A stretch of 64,000 bases of DNA from Marinobacter sp. SS21 (GTDB lineage: Bacteria; Pseudomonadota; Gammaproteobacteria; Pseudomonadales; Oleiphilaceae): contig NZ_JAQNDA010000008.1 of the NCBI RefSeq assembly GCF_028369065.1, forward strand, positions 153,040 through 217,039, given 5' to 3'. A model generated the notes under the pieces. That model did not search any database, had not been told where the DNA came from, and worked only from the letters and a program-made list of their open reading frames with translations. Below, piece after piece: positions 36,043-45,792 of the stretch (positions are counted from its first letter, which is position 1; the number at the start of each line of letters is the position of its first letter). The translations under genes were made by a program, and so were the position numbers.

Positions 36043-37660
36043 CCGCCCGACGAGTCTTGACGCCACGGTCTTGGCGGAGTGCCAACGCTGGATCGACCAT
36101 CGATTGGGGTTGCACTTCCCACCACCCAATTGGCACGACCTGGACCGGCACCTGGCATTACTGGCTGTTGAGTTGGGCTATGAGGATACCCGACACCTGG
36201 TCCGGGATCTGTTGTCTTCGCCGGGCGACAGTCGACTTGAGAACCGGCTGGCGGACGCCCTGACGGTTGGCGAAACCTACTTCTTTCGAGACCCGGCCTG
36301 TTTCGAACAGCTGAAAGATCAGGTCCTGCAGCCGTTAATCGACCGTCGCAAGTCGGCCGGGGCAAAGTACCTGAGCCTATGGAGTGCCGGCTGTGCTACC
36401 GGAGAGGAAGCCTACAGCCTGGCCATGCTGGTGGACGACCTGCTGGATGATGCCGATTCCTGGCAGATCAACATCCTCGGCACCGATCTAAGCCGCCAAT
36501 CACTCAAGAAAGCTCAGGAGGGCGTCTACGGCGCCTGGTCCTTCAGGAGCGCGGCCAGCGACCTCACTAGCCGTTACTTTCAGCCTGAACCAGCGGGAGT
36601 GGTTGCGGCCAAGTCTGCCGAAGCCCGGTTCTGGCGTATACGAAGAAACATCGGAAACCGTATTCGCTTTTTTGAACTGAATCTGGCGGCGGCGTTTTAC
36701 CCGGATGCGACCCGGGGGCTGGCGAACATCGATGTCATCATGTGCCGCAACGTCCTGATGTATTTCTCGCCCGCTCAGGCAATTGCGGTACTCGGACGCC
36801 TGATCCAATGCCTTTCCGATGAAGGAATCCTGTTGGTCGGGGCGGTGGATGGCGGCTACAGCCAAGCTGCCGGGCTGAAGACTCAGAGCTGGCCCGGAGC
36901 CCTTGCCATATCGGCGCAATCTCCCAGTAGCGGCGTTGACCCGGAGACAGCCAATGCACTCGATTCAGAATCGACGGAATCAGTGCTAGCGGTGGGGGGC
37001 GGCGCCCCGTCGCCTGAGCCTTTGGAGCTTGCACAGTTAACGCCATTCCAGAGCGGGCGTCTCGGAAATACCCAGCCTGGGTCGCAGACAGGTCGATCCG
37101 TAGACGAAAACGGGTGGGCGAGGGCCAGTCAGGCGCTGGCCGAGGGTAATTACTCCGAAGCCTTGTCACTGACTGGGCGTTATTTGAAGCAGGGCGGCCT
37201 TACGCGACGACAGGAAGCCGAAGGCGCAAGCCTCTACGCGCGTATCTTGGCAAACCTAAGGCAACTGGACGAGGCCGAATACTGGGCACGCCAGGCCATT
37301 CAGCTAGACCGTCTGCAAGCCTCCAGTTACTGGGTGCTGGCAACGATCCTATTGGAGCGTAATCGGCTCGAAGGGGCTCGGGACGAGCTGGCCAAAGCAC
37401 TCTACCTGCAACCGGATTTCGTATTGGCTCATTATCTCAGCGGCCTGATATTCAAGCGGCTACAAGATCACCGTGGAGCCAGGCGAAATCTGCGCAACTG
37501 TTTGGACTTGCTCACGCACATGGCGCAAGGGGAACCGGTAATGGAAGGCGAAGGGATGAGTGTTTCGGACCTCAGTCAGCTGGCAACGACGGTCCTGGCT
37601 GAGTTGGAAAATGAGGGAGTCGATAGGGAGCTTGGAACCGTAAAAGGAACCGTACTATGA
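36014..37660 (+). CDS. CheR-type chemoreceptor methyltransferase with TPR tail
   Basis: 548-residue enzyme that methylates glutamates on the chemoreceptor. Residues about 15-285 form the CheR domains: VGETYFFRDPACFEQL, SAM motif LSLWSAGCATGEEAYSLAML, and IDVIMCRNVLMYFSPAQA. A Ser/Pro-rich linker follows, then from about 370 a TPR-type helical region (ARASQALAEGNYSEALSLTGRYLKQGG, AEYWARQAIQLDRLQASSYWVLATILLERNRLEGARDELAKALYLQPDF). The TPR tail is typical of WspC and FrzF, not of flagellar CheR. The first codon lies inside cheW; its stop overlaps the next cheW start by 4 bases. Confidence 0.92.
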   Translation: MQSTVNRIADRPTSLDATVLAECQRWIDHRLGLHFPPPNWHDLDRHLALLAVELGYEDTRHLVRDLLSSPGDSRLENRLADALTVGETYFFRDPACFEQLKDQVLQPLIDRRKSAGAKYLSLWSAGCATGEEAYSLAMLVDDLLDDADSWQINILGTDLSRQSLKKAQEGVYGAWSFRSAASDLTSRYFQPEPAGVVAAKSAEARFWRIRRNIGNRIRFFELNLAAAFYPDATRGLANIDVIMCRNVLMYFSPAQAIAVLGRLIQCLSDEGILLVGAVDGGYSQAAGLKTQSWPGALAISAQSPSSGVDPETANALDSESTESVLAVGGGAPSPEPLELAQLTPFQSGRLGNTQPGSQTGRSVDENGWARASQALAEGNYSEALSLTGRYLKQGGLTRRQEAEGASLYARILANLRQLDEAEYWARQAIQLDRLQASSYWVLATILLERNRLEGARDELAKALYLQPDFVLAHYLSGLIFKRLQDHRGARRNLRNCLDLLTHMAQGEPVMEGEGMSVSDLSQLATTVLAELENEGVDRELGTVKGTVL

Positions 37661-38286
37661 ACAACGACAAGCTACCCCAGGAAACCGAATCAAGGGCCAC
37701 TCAGCACTGGGCAGCCATCAAACGCCGTCTGGCTGAGATGGAGTCGCGGTTGGTTGCCGAGTTCGAGCCGGCCCCGGCTGAGGTGGAACAGCGGTTGCGG
37801 CAGCGGGCAGAGAAACTGGCCAGGCCAGAGCCTCCGATGGAGGCAGGTTCGACTCTGGATCTGCAGTTGTTTGAACTCTCCCAGGAAACCTACGGTATCG
37901 AGACCCGTTATGTCGATGAAGTTGTGCCGCTGAGACAACTGGCCAGCATACCCTGCACACCAGACCACATACTGGGCATTGTGAATGTGCGTGGGCGGAT
38001 GGTGTCAGTGCTGGACCTGCGGCGTTTCTTCGAGCTCCCATTTAAGGGGCTGTCCGATTTGAACAGCGTGATGGTGATCGCTGACAAGCACATGGAGTTC
38101 GGGTTACTGACCGACCGCATCCAGGGCAGCAGCGTGTTCCCGGAGTGCAAGGTGCTGGAGCCGCCAGCCCATTTGCAGGGGATTCGCGCAGATTATCTGC
38201 TCGGCGTCACGGCTGACCAGAGGATTCTCCTGGATGGACAACGATTACTGACGGACCCACATCTGGTGGTGGAGGACAGGCTATGA
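37657..38286 (+). CDS. CheW-type adaptor protein, second copy
   Basis: 209-residue CheW protein. An N-terminal extension of about 60 residues (charged, coiled-coil-like: LAEMESRLVAEFEPAPAEVEQRLRQRAEKLARPE) precedes the fold: LQLFELSQETYGIETRYVDEVVPLRQLASIPCTPDHILGIVNVRGRMVSVLDLRRFFELP. Such an extended CheW matches WspD. Overlaps the cheR stop by 4 bases and the mcp start by 4, so the operon is tightly coupled. It may link a distinct set of signalling complexes. Confidence 0.9.
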   Translation: MNNDKLPQETESRATQHWAAIKRRLAEMESRLVAEFEPAPAEVEQRLRQRAEKLARPEPPMEAGSTLDLQLFELSQETYGIETRYVDEVVPLRQLASIPCTPDHILGIVNVRGRMVSVLDLRRFFELPFKGLSDLNSVMVIADKHMEFGLLTDRIQGSSVFPECKVLEPPAHLQGIRADYLLGVTADQRILLDGQRLLTDPHLVVEDRL

Positions 38287-40037
38287 AAGCCTATTTTAAT
38301 CTGAAAACGGCCACCAAGCTGGGGCTTGCGTTTGGCTTGCTGCTGGTGTTGTTCGTCGCGGTAATGCTGATGGCGCAGCGGGGGATGGTTTCGCTGCAGG
38401 AATCGCAACAACGTCTGACAGAAGAACATCTTGCGAGCTTTGCCACCATCAAGGACCTGCGAATCGACATCAACACGGCCCGTGCCATTCTGTTGGCGGC
38501 CAGTCTGGTGCAGGATCAGGAGCCCACGGGTGAGGTGGTTAAGGAAGACGAAATACGAGAGATTGTCCAAAAGAAACAGCAGCACATAGATAGATTGAGG
38601 AGACTAAACCACGACAACGTGGAGACCCTCCAAATCGTCTCCGAGATGGAGCGGGTCCTGGATCAGCTTCACACCCAGAACGGGCACGTGATCCAACTGA
38701 TCAAGACCGGGAACTACTCCGAAGCCCACAGGTTGCTGTTGGACACCCGCCAACAAATCTACCAATTCCGTGACTTGAGCAAGCTGGGTACGAAACGAAT
38801 CGAAGCCGAAATGAATGAGTTGTTGCTGGCCAATCTGAACCTGATCGACCGCCAGCGTCAGGCGACCCTGGCAGCGGGAACGGGCTCTCTCGCCCTGATT
38901 GCGATGCTGATTTGGCTGACTACCCGCGCCATCGCCCAACCGTTGGGGCAACTCACGCAGTGGGCGGACAGAATCGCCACCGGCGACTTGATGGCGGAGT
39001 CGTCGCTGGAGCAGCGGCGGGACGAGGTCGGTTACCTGAGTCTGGCCTTCGCGAGAATGGGCAATTACCTGCGGGATCTGGCGGAAAAGGCTGAGCTGAT
39101 CGCCCAGGGCGACCTGACGGTGGTTGTCACGCCCCGCTCGGATCAGGACGTGTTGGGTAAAACCTTCGCCACCATGGTCGCCAACCTGCAGCAACTGGCG
39201 GCCGAGTTGCAGGAGGGCACCTCGGTGCTCGCAACCTCCAGCCAGGAGATCCTCTCTTCCACCAGTCAGGTGTCCTCCAGCGCCCAGGAAACCGCAACCT
39301 CCATCAGCGAAATCACCACCACGGTGGAAGAGGTCAAACAGACCGCCAGCCTGGCGAGCCAAAAAGCAAAGCACGTGACAGAAGCCGCGCAGCGCACCGT
39401 CAAGGTGTCCCAGGAGGGGCGTCGATCGGTGGAAACTTTCATTCAGTCCATGGCGGAAATCCGCGAGCAGATGCAGGCGGTGGCCGACAGCATTGTGCGC
39501 CTGAGCGAGCAGAGCCAGGCCATTGGGGACATTGTCGCCAGCGTCAGCGACCTGGCCGAACAGACCAACATGTTGGGGGTGAATGCGTCCATCGAGGCGG
39601 TCAAGGCCGGGGAACACGGTAAGGGGTTTTCTGTGGTCGCCCAGGAGGTCAAGACTCTGGCGGCGCAATCCAGGCAGGCCACGGCCCAGGTTCGTACCAT
39701 TCTGATGGACATCCAGAAAGCAATGAACAGCGCGGTGATGGTGGTGGAGCAAAGTGACAAGGCGGTGGAAGGCGGTTTTCAGCAGATCAAGGAGTCGGGA
39801 GAAACCATTCGTACGCTGGCAGAGAGCATTGACGATTCCTCCGGGGCTGCCCTGCAGATTGCCTCGTCGTCACAACAGCAACTGGTTGGCATGGACCAGA
39901 TCGCCGTGGCCATGGGAAGCATCAAGCAAGCCAGTCAAGACAATGTGCAAGGCACCAGGCAATCGGAACAGGCTGCCAGGAACCTGCATGAGTTGGGGCA
40001 GCGGTTGAAGGAGCGTGTCGCCCAGTTCAAGACGTGA
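38283..40037 (+). CDS. Methyl-accepting chemotaxis protein (WspA-like position)
   Basis: 584-residue membrane receptor. First transmembrane segment about 12-33, periplasmic four-helix-bundle-like region of about 165 residues, second transmembrane segment about 198-219, HAMP (LGQLTQWADRIATGDLMAESS), then a long coiled-coil signalling domain. The tip reads DLAEQTNMLGVNASIEAVKAGEHGKGF, slightly divergent from the usual NLLALNAAIEAARAG and closer to receptors of non-flagellar systems. No C-terminal CheR/CheB pentapeptide is present (ends ERVAQFKT). It follows both cheW genes, with 4-base overlap. Confidence 0.9.
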   Translation: MKAYFNLKTATKLGLAFGLLLVLFVAVMLMAQRGMVSLQESQQRLTEEHLASFATIKDLRIDINTARAILLAASLVQDQEPTGEVVKEDEIREIVQKKQQHIDRLRRLNHDNVETLQIVSEMERVLDQLHTQNGHVIQLIKTGNYSEAHRLLLDTRQQIYQFRDLSKLGTKRIEAEMNELLLANLNLIDRQRQATLAAGTGSLALIAMLIWLTTRAIAQPLGQLTQWADRIATGDLMAESSLEQRRDEVGYLSLAFARMGNYLRDLAEKAELIAQGDLTVVVTPRSDQDVLGKTFATMVANLQQLAAELQEGTSVLATSSQEILSSTSQVSSSAQETATSISEITTTVEEVKQTASLASQKAKHVTEAAQRTVKVSQEGRRSVETFIQSMAEIREQMQAVADSIVRLSEQSQAIGDIVASVSDLAEQTNMLGVNASIEAVKAGEHGKGFSVVAQEVKTLAAQSRQATAQVRTILMDIQKAMNSAVMVVEQSDKAVEGGFQQIKESGETIRTLAESIDDSSGAALQIASSSQQQLVGMDQIAVAMGSIKQASQDNVQGTRQSEQAARNLHELGQRLKERVAQFKT

Positions 40038-40170
40038 ATTGCCGGCCTCTAAGTGACATCTGATGAATGTGGGCCCAGGGTTGGCCGACTGATTGGCGGC
40101 TGGGAACAGCGGCGGAGCGCTCAGCCTGCGTCATTTTGAATGGATAAGTACGACAGAGCAATGGATCACC

Positions 40171-42438
40171 ATGGCCAACAGTAACGACGAATTACAGCAA
40201 CGCCTCAGGCAGGCGTTCCGCGAAGAGGCCATGGAACGACTGCAGATGCTGGCAGACGCCCTGGCTATGATTCAACAATCGCCGGTCGATGAGGCCGCGG
40301 TGATCGAACGTATTTTCCGTGAGGTACACAGCCTGAAAGGGGCGGCGCGCGCCGTATCGTTAAAGCAGGTTGAACAGTTTTGCCAGCAATGGGAGAGCTT
40401 GCTGTCGGCCTTGAAGCATAAGCAACTGCTGCCAACCGCGGAACATTGGTCCTTAAGCCGCAAAGCCCGTAAGGTCATGCAACAGCTGGTGGAGGACGAG
40501 GACGCAGCGGTCCCGGAATCGGTAGTACGACTGGGGGAGGCCTTCGAAGTTGCGGCGCAGGGAGAGCCCTCCGATGAGGCCAGCGGATCAGAACTGCGAG
40601 ACGGCGGTGTGATGGAATCCGCGTCTGAGGCGGACGCTGGCAATGCAACCTCCCTGACGCCACCCGATACAGGCCCAAGCAGGCACTTGAAAGTAAATGT
40701 CCAGCGTCTCGACAACTTGCTGTTCAACGTCGAAGCGCTGCAGCAGCTTAAGCTCTATGCACTGGAACATGCCCAAGCTGCCCGTGACGCCGCCAGAGAG
40801 TTCCAGGTTTGGCGCCGCAACCGGCACGATGTGGGCACGGCCGCCCGGCAGCTGAAGGGCCGACTGGGCGAGTTCAATGAATCGACGCAGAGCCAGTTAC
40901 AGACCTTGTTGGATCAGCTGGATTGGTCTGGCGACTTTCTGGGGCAATGGGAGTTTCGCCTGGGGTATTGGGCCGCTGGTTCTGATCAGTTTGCACGGGA
41001 GTTGGTCTCATTGGCCGATCTGATGCGTCAGGAGATGCAGCATACCCTGATTCTTCCCTGCGGGGTGCTGACCGAAGGAATCCCCGCGATGGTGCAGGAC
41101 ATCGCTGACGATTCCGGCAAGGAAGTTCGGCTTGAGGTAACGGGCGATGACCTGCAGGTTGATAAACGAGTATTGGATGAGTTGCGAAGCCCGTTACAGC
41201 ACCTGATTCGTAATGCTATCGACCATGGCCTGGAACCTCCCCAACAGCGCCAGGAGAGGGGCAAGGCAAGCGCTGGCAGTTTGAAGGTGACGTTCAGCCA
41301 CGAAGTGGGGGACAAGTTCGAACTGCTAATCCAGGACGATGGCCGCGGCATGGACAGCGCCGCTCTGGCACAAGAGGCGCTGGAGCGCGGCCTGGTGAGC
41401 GCTGAAGAACTGAAAACCTGGAGTGAGGAACGGGTTTATCAGTTGGTGTTCAGCTCCGGATTTTCCACCAGCGCGATGATCACTGACCTTTCGGGACGTG
41501 GGTTGGGCTTGGCCATTGTCCAGGAGAAGGTGGAACGCCTGGGCGGCGAGATCAGGATCGAGTCGCAGCCCGGCGAAGGCACTACGTTCCTGATACGCCT
41601 TCCGACCACAATGGCAACCTACCGCGCTCTGCTGGTGAAAGTAACGGAAACCGTGCTAGCCGTACCGGCGCAGGTCGTGGTTAAGGTCTTGCGGGTTCCA
41701 CTCGAGGAACTGACAACCATGGAGAATCGCCTGTCACTCAGCCTGGATGGCCAGGTACTGCCCCTATGGCGGCTGGCGGAGGTGTTGGACTTGCCGTGGG
41801 AGACTTCGATTACAGCGGAAACCTGGGCGCAGCTGGTCGTACTCAAGGTCGGTGGTAATACCTTCGCCTTATTGGTGGACGAGGTGCTGGATGACCAGGA
41901 AATTACCATCAAGCCCCTGGGACGACAACTGAAGCGGGTGTGCAACGTACTGGGGGCCACCTTGCTGGGGAATGGCGAAATCGTACCACTGCTGCATCCT
42001 CAGGATCTCTTTGAAAGTTGCCGTCGTACTCAGGCAGCGCCTTTACGAGAGGCAAGCAAAGAGGATCTGCTAACTAAGCCCCGGATTCTGGTGGCTGAAG
42101 ACTCGGTCACCTCCCGTGGCCTGCTGAAGACCATTCTGGAGAGCGTGGGCTATGAAGTCACCACGGCAGTCGATGGCATGGAAGGCTGGAACCTGCTCAA
42201 GCAAAGTGAGTTTGAGCTGCTGGTGTCGGACATCGAAATGCCACGTATGGACGGCTTTGCCCTGACCCAGCGCATACGCAACGACCTGAATCTGAGACAG
42301 TTACCCGTCGTTTTGGTGACGGCGCTGCAAAGTCCGGAAGACCGGGAGCGTGGGCTTGAGGCCGGTGCCAATGCTTACATCGTCAAAAGTGGCTTTGATC
42401 AGTCGAACCTATTGGATGTTATTCGTCGACTCCTTTGA
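40171..42438 (+). CDS. CheA-type hybrid histidine kinase with C-terminal receiver
   Basis: 755-residue cytoplasmic kinase. N-terminal Hpt domain (IFREVHSLKGAARAV, phosphorylated His about 50), linker, dimer/catalytic domain (HLIRNAIDHGLEPPQQR, N box; QDDGRGMD; DLSGRGLGLAIVQEKVERLGG), CheW-like domain (RALLVKVTETVLAVPAQVVVKVLRVP), and a receiver domain (ILVAEDSVTSRGLLKTILESVG; acceptor Asp in LLVSDIEMPRMDGFALTQRIR). This architecture equals WspE. The ATG at 40171 is the best of the in-frame starts; a TTG at 40093 gives a longer leader with no homology. It is separated from mcp by 133 bases, where an extra promoter is possible. Confidence 0.92.
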   Translation: MANSNDELQQRLRQAFREEAMERLQMLADALAMIQQSPVDEAAVIERIFREVHSLKGAARAVSLKQVEQFCQQWESLLSALKHKQLLPTAEHWSLSRKARKVMQQLVEDEDAAVPESVVRLGEAFEVAAQGEPSDEASGSELRDGGVMESASEADAGNATSLTPPDTGPSRHLKVNVQRLDNLLFNVEALQQLKLYALEHAQAARDAAREFQVWRRNRHDVGTAARQLKGRLGEFNESTQSQLQTLLDQLDWSGDFLGQWEFRLGYWAAGSDQFARELVSLADLMRQEMQHTLILPCGVLTEGIPAMVQDIADDSGKEVRLEVTGDDLQVDKRVLDELRSPLQHLIRNAIDHGLEPPQQRQERGKASAGSLKVTFSHEVGDKFELLIQDDGRGMDSAALAQEALERGLVSAEELKTWSEERVYQLVFSSGFSTSAMITDLSGRGLGLAIVQEKVERLGGEIRIESQPGEGTTFLIRLPTTMATYRALLVKVTETVLAVPAQVVVKVLRVPLEELTTMENRLSLSLDGQVLPLWRLAEVLDLPWETSITAETWAQLVVLKVGGNTFALLVDEVLDDQEITIKPLGRQLKRVCNVLGATLLGNGEIVPLLHPQDLFESCRRTQAAPLREASKEDLLTKPRILVAEDSVTSRGLLKTILESVGYEVTTAVDGMEGWNLLKQSEFELLVSDIEMPRMDGFALTQRIRNDLNLRQLPVVLVTALQSPEDRERGLEAGANAYIVKSGFDQSNLLDVIRRLL

Positions 42439-42447
42439 GGGGGCCCT

Positions 42448-43497
42448 ATGAAAGTACTGATAGTGGAAGATTCCATCGTGGTGAGACAGCTCTTGCGTTA
42501 CATCTTAGAGCAGGGCGGCATGGAGGTCATTGGCGAGGCGACCGATGGTGAGGAGGCCCTAAGCCTCATTCAACAGCAACGGCCAGACGTCATTACCATG
42601 GATGTGCATTTACCGAAGATGGATGGGTTCGAGTGTACCCGCAGAATCATGGAGAGCGACCCGATTCCCATTGTCGTGGTTACCGGCAGCTACAACATCA
42701 GCGACAGTGCCTTTGCCCTGCGGTTACTGGATGCGGGGGCGGTTACCGTGGTCGAGAAACCCATGGGGATGGTGGATTCCAACTTCGAAAAGGATGCCGC
42801 CAACCTGATAAAGACCGTGCGGAACGTCGCCGAACTCAAGCTGGTGCGCCGTGTCGAGCGGTTTTCGTCTGCACCATCTCCAGAGCCCGAACGCAACTGG
42901 GCCCCCAAACTGGTGGCTATTGGCGCCTCCACGGGGGGGCCGGCAGCCCTGAAAGCCATGTTGGCGGCCCTGGAGCCGTCATGCCCCTGGCCGATACTGG
43001 TCGTCCAACACATCACGCCGGGATTTTTACCTGGTTTTTGCGAATGGTTAAACGGCGACTCCAACCTGAACGTTCAAATTGCGCAGAACGGCACCCGCGC
43101 CAATGCTGGCAACGTGTATGTGGCCCCGGATGGGGTCGATATGGCTATTGATGACGGCTTGCACATACGGCTCGTACAGCAAAAGGGGGTTGGTAACCTG
43201 TGCCCTTCGGCAGCGTCCTTGTTTGAAAGTGTCGGGCGGAATTTGGGCGGGCAAGCCCTGGCCATTCTGCTGTCGGGAATGGGTAACGACGGCGTTAGCG
43301 AGATGCTGGAACTAAAAAAATTGGGCGCGCTGACGCTGGCGCAGGATGCCGAATCTGCCGTGGTCAACGGCATGCCAGGTGAGGCGATGAAGGCCCATGC
43401 GGCCTCTCGCAGTTTGCCTCCAGAGGCGATCGCCCAGGTTCTGAACCAACTGGCTCATGCCCCATCCGGTCAAGCTGCAGGTCATTGCTCGGACTGA
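42448..43497 (+). CDS. CheB-type protein-glutamate methylesterase/response regulator
   Basis: 349-residue enzyme that removes receptor methyl groups. Receiver domain first (VLIVEDSIVVRQLLRYILEQGG; acceptor Asp in TMDVHLPKMDGFECTR; Lys in VEKPMG), then the CheB esterase domain with the catalytic triad: Ser in AIGASTGGPAAL (about 168), His in VVQHITPGFLPGFCEWL (about 195), Asp in LSGMGNDGVSEML (about 290). It lies 9 bases after cheA with GAGGGG as ribosome site. This is WspF-like in position. It is the last chemosensory gene; no wspR or other GGDEF response regulator follows. Confidence 0.92.
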   Translation: MKVLIVEDSIVVRQLLRYILEQGGMEVIGEATDGEEALSLIQQQRPDVITMDVHLPKMDGFECTRRIMESDPIPIVVVTGSYNISDSAFALRLLDAGAVTVVEKPMGMVDSNFEKDAANLIKTVRNVAELKLVRRVERFSSAPSPEPERNWAPKLVAIGASTGGPAALKAMLAALEPSCPWPILVVQHITPGFLPGFCEWLNGDSNLNVQIAQNGTRANAGNVYVAPDGVDMAIDDGLHIRLVQQKGVGNLCPSAASLFESVGRNLGGQALAILLSGMGNDGVSEMLELKKLGALTLAQDAESAVVNGMPGEAMKAHAASRSLPPEAIAQVLNQLAHAPSGQAAGHCSD

Positions 43498-43652
43498 CGT
43501 TTTGTTGAGCCACCGCGGGTGGGAGCTTAGGGAGCCTCTGATTAACTCCGAATCGCCTCTGCGCGATCTGGGTCGGCTGGTTTCATCGAGTAGATGCGCC
43601 AGGTTCATGGCACTGGCGATAGATGTTCGGCAATCTATGGGGTACATTGGCA

Positions 43653-44393
43653 ATGCTGCGAATCGCCGGAACAACGCCAACCATGCTTGAAATGCTTGCC
43701 ACCCTTGCCCTGAGTCCCTGGCTGATTGGCCAAGGCCTTTACACTCGCGCGAAAACGCCCAGGCTGCCGGAAGCAAAAGGGCCCCGTGAAGGACTCAGCG
43801 GAGAGGGCTCCCCCCTGAAGGTGTTGGTACTTGGCGACTCCGCGGCCGCCGGAGTGGGCGTGCGATATCAGTCCGAAGCCCTCAGCGGTCGGCTCGCCCA
43901 AGACCTTGGTAAAGACTTTTCCGTTGCCTGGAAACTGCTCGCGCAAACCGGTCGGGATGCCGGCGAGGTATTGGCCTTGTTGGAGGCTGAGCCGGAACAA
44001 CGCTTTGATGTTGCCGTGCTTTCCGTTGGCGTTAACGATGTCACGGGAAGGACGAGTCTTCAGACCTGGGACAAGAACCTGCACCGCCTGCACACCTGTC
44101 TTACAACCCGCTTTGGCGTTCGCCACGTTTTCTTCTCGCCCATCCCTCCTATGCATGCGTTTCCCGCTCTACCACAGCCCTTGCGTTGGTGGCTTGGCCG
44201 ACGGGCTCGCCATTTGAATCAAGCGTTGGCAGAGAGGGTGAGCCGTCATGATAACTGCACCCTGCTGGCGGGGGATTACCCGATAGATCCCAATCTGATG
44301 GCTGCCGATGGGTTCCATCCCGGCGAGGAGGCTTATTCGCTGTGGGCGAGTGAAGCCGCTGGCGCAATTCGACGGCGGATATGGACGCGTTAA
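43653..44393 (+). CDS. SGNH/GDSL hydrolase family esterase
   Basis: Serine hydrolase of about 246 residues. SGNH blocks are visible: block I KVLVLGDSAAAGVG (catalytic Ser), block III VLSVGVNDVTGRT (Asn), block V DGFHPGEEAYSLWA (Asp and His). The N-terminus (MLATLALSPWLIGQGLY) looks like a membrane anchor. The start is uncertain: ATG at 43653 is used, with 43683 as alternative; neither has a strong ribosome site. It follows cheB by about 155 bases and converges on the copS-like kinase gene. Substrate unknown, lipase/esterase or acyl transfer. Confidence 0.8.
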   Translation: MLRIAGTTPTMLEMLATLALSPWLIGQGLYTRAKTPRLPEAKGPREGLSGEGSPLKVLVLGDSAAAGVGVRYQSEALSGRLAQDLGKDFSVAWKLLAQTGRDAGEVLALLEAEPEQRFDVAVLSVGVNDVTGRTSLQTWDKNLHRLHTCLTTRFGVRHVFFSPIPPMHAFPALPQPLRWWLGRRARHLNQALAERVSRHDNCTLLAGDYPIDPNLMAADGFHPGEEAYSLWASEAAGAIRRRIWTR

Positions 44394-44418
44394 GCGGGCG
44401 GGGCATTGTCGAACATGC

Positions 44419-45792
44419 TTACCTGCGACCCGCATGTGCGGTGTTAGCGGGCAGTTCGGGTGTCGGTATCTTGAGGATAGCTTCCAGGCCTTTTGATGGG
44501 CGGTTGCTGAAACTTAACGTAGCCCCGTATCGCTGAACAATGTCGGCCACAATGGCAAGCCCCAGGCCATGGCCGGGTGTCTGCTCGTCCAGCCGCAAGC
44601 CTCGGGTGCCAAGATCGTTGATCAGCTTATCGTCCACGCCGGGGCCATCATCACTCACCTGGATGCTGAGCGTCGTCTCGCCCGCCTGCAAACACAATTC
44701 AACGCAGCGAGTAGACCACTTGCCGGCGTTGTCGAGGAGATTGCCCAGGATCTCGTTCAGGTCGTGTTCTTCAACTGGCCAACGGCAATCGTCCGTAAGC
44801 TCGGTCATCAATTCAAACGACTTGCCGGGGTAAAGCCGCCCCATCATCCACAGCAGATCTCGCGCCTGTTTAACCGGGTAGGCACTCTTGCCGATTTGGG
44901 GCCCGGCAAATTTACTGCGCCGCATCTCCGCTTCCAGCTGCCTGGCAATCTCGCCAAGCCGTGCGGCCATTTCCTGCCGTAGTTCCATGTCCAACGGCCG
45001 ACTGGTGTCCTCGAGTATCTGGCGAACTGCGGAAATGGGCGTCTTGATGCTATGGGACAGGTTGGCCAAGGCCTCCCTGGATCGCGCCAGCCTTTGGTCC
45101 AGGGAGTCCAGAAGCTGGTTCAGCTGCAGCACCAGTGGCTGGAACTCTTCGGGCGCGTGGACATCGAGGCGGGAGATCTCACCGCCTTGCAAACTGCGCA
45201 GTGCGGTTCGCAGGGAGGCGACTGGCTTCATGGCCAGGGTAATGCCCAGCCAGATAACCGCGGCCAGCAGCAGGATAAGCGCAATCGACACGATGGCGGT
45301 CCAGATGTGCAATTCCACCTGGCTGGCCTTAAGCGCAGCCATGTCTTCGGACACAATGACGACGATCGGTTGACCCGCCACCAGGAAAGCCTTTCGATAG
45401 GCGAGGATGTCCACGGGGTTGGCTTGGGCATCGTAGTCCTGGATACGAATGGCACCCTGGGGACCAGACTGAACCAGCGGCTCCAGAACCGGTGCCCATG
45501 ATTCCGGAGAGAGGATCGTTTGCTGGGGAGTGTGAATCACAAAGGCGTGATGAAACACCTCCTCGAAGTAGTCTCCGGTCTGAAGTTCCTCGATCCTTCC
45601 GTCGAATTGCCGAATCTGGTGCTCAAGGAAAGCGACCTCATCCTGGATTCGATTCTCGACAAAATCGCGGGACATGCGATCAAGCAGTAGACCGTGAACA
45701 AACCAGGCAAGAGCCATCAAGCCAACGCCGGTGGGTAAGAGAAGGAGCAGGAGCGCTTTTCGAACAGAGCTGATTTTACTCAGGAGCGTCAT
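44419..45792 (-). CDS. Sensor histidine kinase of the copper two-component system (CopS-like)
   Basis: 457-residue inner-membrane kinase. First transmembrane segment about 10-31, periplasmic sensor about 32-160, second transmembrane segment about 163-185, HAMP, DHp domain with LANLSHSIKTPISAVRQIL (His acceptor) and an ATPase domain (NEILGNLLDNAGKWS; DDGPGVDD; GHGLGLAIVADIVQRYG). The SHSIKTP form of the H-box resembles PhoQ/CusS-type kinases. It is encoded after and overlapping (17 bases) the response regulator gene, whose targets lie divergently. Copper sensing is inferred from this context; the protein alone could sense something else. The preferred start is ATG 45792. Confidence 0.85.
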   Translation of the reverse strand: MTLLSKISSVRKALLLLLLPTGVGLMALAWFVHGLLLDRMSRDFVENRIQDEVAFLEHQIRQFDGRIEELQTGDYFEEVFHHAFVIHTPQQTILSPESWAPVLEPLVQSGPQGAIRIQDYDAQANPVDILAYRKAFLVAGQPIVVIVSEDMAALKASQVELHIWTAIVSIALILLLAAVIWLGITLAMKPVASLRTALRSLQGGEISRLDVHAPEEFQPLVLQLNQLLDSLDQRLARSREALANLSHSIKTPISAVRQILEDTSRPLDMELRQEMAARLGEIARQLEAEMRRSKFAGPQIGKSAYPVKQARDLLWMMGRLYPGKSFELMTELTDDCRWPVEEHDLNEILGNLLDNAGKWSTRCVELCLQAGETTLSIQVSDDGPGVDDKLINDLGTRGLRLDEQTPGHGLGLAIVADIVQRYGATLSFSNRPSKGLEAILKIPTPELPANTAHAGRR

